DNA from: Paraburkholderia lacunae
Lineage (GTDB): Bacteria; Pseudomonadota; Gammaproteobacteria; Burkholderiales; Burkholderiaceae
Length of the DNA stretch: 64,000 nt
Reading direction: 5' to 3'
Assembly: GCF_003353175.1 (NCBI RefSeq)
Contig: NZ_QHKS01000012.1
Coordinates: 202,120 to 266,119, forward strand
Shown here: positions 61,744 through 64,000 of the stretch, piece by piece
Layout: each line of letters opens with the position of its first letter
Position numbering within the stretch: the stretch's first letter is position 1
Notes under the pieces: model-generated
Databases searched by the model: none
What the model was told of the DNA's origin: nothing
What the model saw: the letters and a program-made list of their open reading frames with translations, nothing else
Translations under genes and position numbers: made by a program

Positions 61744-62394
61744 GAAACCGTCGACTACCTCGAGGAGGACGAGATCCGTGCCGTCCTCGAATGTATCGAT
61801 CAAAGCACCTGCTAGGGCCGTCGTGACTACGCGTTACTCGGTGTGCTGTTTAATACCGGCGCACGGGCCCAGGAAATCGTCGACCTAAACGCCTGTGACC
61901 TGCAGATCGATCCACCATCCCAGGTAACCCTGTTTGGCAAGGGACGCAAGAGGAGAGTCTGTCCGCTTTGGCCTCAGACGGCACAGGTGTTGAAGCAGTT
62001 CGTCATGGAAACGCAGCTGGACGGTCGCTCGAATACGCCGCTCTTCTGCAACCAGCGAGGGCAGCAGCTCACGCGGTTTGGTATTGGCTACATCCTGTCG
62101 AACTACTTCCGGGCGGCAGTGATCAAATGCCCGCCCCTGGCCAGCAAGCGCCTTCACCCGTACTGCGCCAGGCATAGCACGGCGATGTTGTTGCTCAAAT
62201 CCGGGGTGGATCTGGTAACCATAAGTCACTGGCCCGGTCACGCCAGCGTCAACACCACAAACCGCTATGCGAGCGCCGATCTGGAAATGAAACGCCAGGC
62301 CATTGCCCGGGCGCAGCCGCTTGCAAGCTCGCTCACACCGCCAGACTCATGGCGTCACGATGTCTCCGTCATCGAGTGGCTCGCTTCGTTGTAG
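61744..62394 (+). pseudogene. Tyrosine recombinase (XerC-type) remnant with amber stop
   Basis: In one frame, TVDYLEEDEIRAVLECIDQSTC is followed by TAG (61813-61815) and then GRRDYALLGVLFNTGARAQEIVDL. All catalytic residues follow: Arg in TGARAQE, Lys in GKGRKRR, HPYCARHS (HxxR), the His of PGHAS and Tyr in TTNRYAS. A TGA at 61741 blocks the frame upstream and the SAM-like N-terminal domain is missing. The GTG at 61843 gives a 183-residue frame but without the N-terminal half. Confidence 0.82.
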
Positions 62395-62482
62395 TGCCGA
62401 GGTAATGGGGAGTCTGACTACCCGGGCTCCCCTTTGCCGCAGTGCCCCGGGGCTCGTACTCCACATTACGGACTGCTCGACA

Positions 62483-62757
62483 TTAGTCAAGGATCAATGT
62501 GTCGGTGATTGCGCAGATCTCGAACAGCCGATGCCAGTCGGTGGAGTTGCGCGCCAGGCGCGACACCTTCAGGCCGAGCACGATGCCGGCGTGACCCATG
62601 CCCACTTCGGCAACCAGACGCTGGAATCCTTCGCGGTCCGCCGATGACGCGCCGGACTGGCCCAGGTCGCTATCGATCACAATAATGCGGTCCTCGGACC
62701 ACCCCAGGGCGACCGCCCGTTGGCGCAGCGCATATTGGCGCTTGGTGTTCTCGAACC
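62483..62757 (-). pseudogene. Serine recombinase fragment (resolvase domain)
   Basis: NTKRQYALRQRAVALGW, VIDSDLGQSGASSADREGFQRLVAEVG and VLGLKVSRLARNSTDWHRLFEICA are typical of large serine recombinases. Both ends are gone: it stops after DTLILD, and the N-terminal catalytic Ser region is replaced by IS sequence at about 62757. Confidence 0.82.
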
Positions 62758-63177
62758 TTGAGGGCATTGGAATATCCGAGTCGCGGGACGCTTGCAGCTT
62801 GGATCGAAGAACTGCGCCCCGGAATCGGGAAACGCATTGTCGGCAGAGCAGCTGGCGGCGTTCCGAAATCCCAGGGGGTAAGGCAGGCGGCAGTCATCGA
62901 ACTTTGCGCAAGAGAGCAAAGCGCGCGCATAGTTGCCCAGAAAAGAGGCGTGAGCAGGCCGACGCTATACAACTGGAAAAACAAGCTACTCGGTCGTGAG
63001 GTTCCGGCATCCATGAAACGCCATAAGAATCCAGCACCGGCCCACGAGCGGGCGGAACTGGAGCAGCAGGTCGAATCGCTTCGACGCGACATCCGCCAAT
63101 TGCAAGTCGAACACGATATCCTGAAGAAGGCAAATGAACTGTTAAAAAAAGCCTGGGCGTCGACCTGCGAATCCTGA
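62758..63177 (+). CDS. IS3-family orfA (5' truncated)
   Basis: 139 residues. ARIVAQKRGVSRPTLYNWKNKLLG is the HTH, and ELEQQVESLRRDIRQLQVEHDILKKANELLKK the leucine-zipper end of IS3 OrfA. AAAAAAAG (63144-63151) is the probable -1 frameshift point into orfB (read as LGVDLRILSNREK). The ATG used by the frame is not the native start. Confidence 0.82.
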   Translation: MRALEYPSRGTLAAWIEELRPGIGKRIVGRAAGGVPKSQGVRQAAVIELCAREQSARIVAQKRGVSRPTLYNWKNKLLGREVPASMKRHKNPAPAHERAELEQQVESLRRDIRQLQVEHDILKKANELLKKAWASTCES

Positions 63178-63880
63178 GCAACCGGGAGAAGACGATGCTG
63201 GTTGACGCCCTGAAACAGACCTACGCGTTGCCTGACCTGTTAGCCGTATTGGGGCTTGCTCGCAGCTCCTACTTTTATCACCGTGCACGTCTGCTCGTCG
63301 CTGACAAGCATGTTGACGCGCGTCGCGTCATCGCTGACATCCTTGAACTCAATCATCGTTGCTACGGCTATCGTCGAATCCACGCGGCATTGGGCAGGCT
63401 GGAGGTCTTCCTCTCGGAGAAGGTGGTGCGACGTTTGATGAAGCAGGAAGGTCTGGCCGCCGCCACAACTAGGCGACGTCGCTACGGCTCCTATCGAGGA
63501 AAAATAGGTCCTGCTCCGGAGAACCTCATCAATCGTGACTTCCGTGCAGCAGCCCCGAATGAAAAGTGGCTCACCGACTTTACCGAGTTCCAAATCCCGG
63601 CCGGCAAGGTCTATCTGTCACCGTTGATCGACTGCTTCGATGGGCTCGTTGTGAGCTGGTCAATCGGCACGCGGCCGGACGCCGAACTCGTGAATACTAT
63701 GCTGGATGCGGCCATCGAAACGGTGGCCAACAGCGATGATCGGCCTGTGGTCCACTCTGATCGCGGTGCGCACTATCGATGGCCGGGATGGATCTCACGG
63801 ATGCGCGATGCCAAGCTAGTTCGCTCGATGTCACGCAAAGGATGCTCGCCCGATAATGCAGCCTGCGAAGGTTTATTCCA
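62758..63880 (+). mobile_element. IS3-family element, truncated at both ends
   Basis: The orfA text starts in mid-domain (YPSRGTLAAWIEELRPG), so the left inverted repeat and orfA start are missing. OrfB breaks off at ACEGLFH, just before the last catalytic Glu region is complete, where an unrelated sequence starts. No target duplication can therefore be identified. Confidence 0.8.
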
Positions 63881-63929
63881 TCTCGTTATACAGAAGTGTC
63901 GTAGCCGTCGCGCAAGATCTGGATGGTGA
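63195..63929 (+). pseudogene. IS3-family orfB transposase (3' truncated)
   Basis: The retroviral-integrase fold is clear: CYGYRRIHAALGRL, NEKWLTDFTEFQIPAGKVYLSPLIDCFDG (first and second Asp) and PVVHSDRGAHYR. After SMSRKGCSPDNAACEG the sequence diverges (LFHLVIQKC...) and stops at 63929; the Glu-containing end of the DDE domain is lost. It starts in frame with the -1 shifted orfA. Confidence 0.85.
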
Positions 63930-64000
63930 TCACAGCATCCATGACTCGCTGCATGCCGATCCACAGCGTCTTCGCGCCCGGTTCGCCATCGCTCTTGCGC
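63886..64000 (-). CDS. C-terminal end of another transposase (IS4/Tn5-like), runs off the window
   Basis: On the minus strand from the window edge the text reads RKSDGEPGAKTLWIGMQRVMD and ends in YDTSV before TAA (63886-63888). The DGEPG-K-TLW-G-QR pattern is typical of the last helix of IS4/Tn5-type transposases. This element probably truncated the IS3 orfB. Confidence 0.55.
   Translation of the reverse strand, partial: RKSDGEPGAKTLWIGMQRVMDAVITIQILRDGYDTSV

Noticed and set aside
1..64000. CRISPR arrays, tRNA and rRNA genes
   Set aside because: No spaced repeats of CRISPR type and no recognisable tRNA cloverleaf or rRNA segment were seen; the octamer array has no spacers.

Overview
The window is high-GC DNA from a betaproteobacterium, most likely a Burkholderia or Paraburkholderia species. 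This rests on gene content: a sedolisin beside an S10 carboxypeptidase, a Burkholderia-type porin, a LuxI/LuxR pair and a VirB/VirD4 conjugation island. No rRNA or tRNA gene was seen. All assignments come from reading motifs by eye; no database was searched.

Region 1 (1-13.4 kb) looks like ordinary chromosomal backbone. It holds the 3' part of dhaK, an Lrp regulator divergent from a LysE-type exporter, DUF1289, YnfA and DUF1993 proteins, an S53 and an S10 serine peptidase, a small RNA-binding protein, NadE, an L,D-transpeptidase, an EamA transporter and a degenerate UbiB-like protein. An octanucleotide tandem repeat sits between two convergent genes.

Region 2 (13.6-28.5 kb) begins with a decayed MalT/LuxR-like pseudogene. 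It then carries a minus-strand biosynthetic cluster that reads from 27.4 kb down to 17.3 kb: acyl-CoA dehydrogenase, acyl carrier protein, a KAS III-like pair, AMP-forming acyl ligase, PLP-dependent decarboxylase, a second dehydrogenase-like protein, a GNAT acyltransferase and a second KAS III-like pair. In each KAS pair one subunit has the active-site Cys and the other has Gly there, a PqsB/PqsC-like arrangement. A luxR-luxI pair lies immediately downstream on the same strand and a GntR/FCD regulator is divergent at the upstream end. I do not recognise this combination. I infer a quorum-sensing-controlled small molecule or signal and regard it as the best candidate for an undescribed system.

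Region 3 (28.5-38.9 kb) looks like an amide uptake and hydrolysis island. Two paralogous amidases flank a five-gene Urt/Liv-type ABC transporter, followed by a DUF1185 protein and a porin. Two tandem XRE-type repressors with palindromic sites at their promoters may control it.

Region 4 (39.2-62.4 kb) is a conjugative or mobilisable island: zinc-ribbon protein, AlpA-like regulator, Q-like small protein, a non-coding leader with a promoter followed by two terminators, ParA, TrbM, VirB1-VirB11, a VirD4 split into two overlapping genes, a Toprim primase, an LPD7 protein, MobC, an IS5-family insertion, a relaxase, a frameshifted adenine methylase and broken recombinase genes. Region 5 (62.4-64 kb) is nested IS debris. 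The island looks partly decayed: recombinases and methylase are broken, while the transfer genes are largely open.
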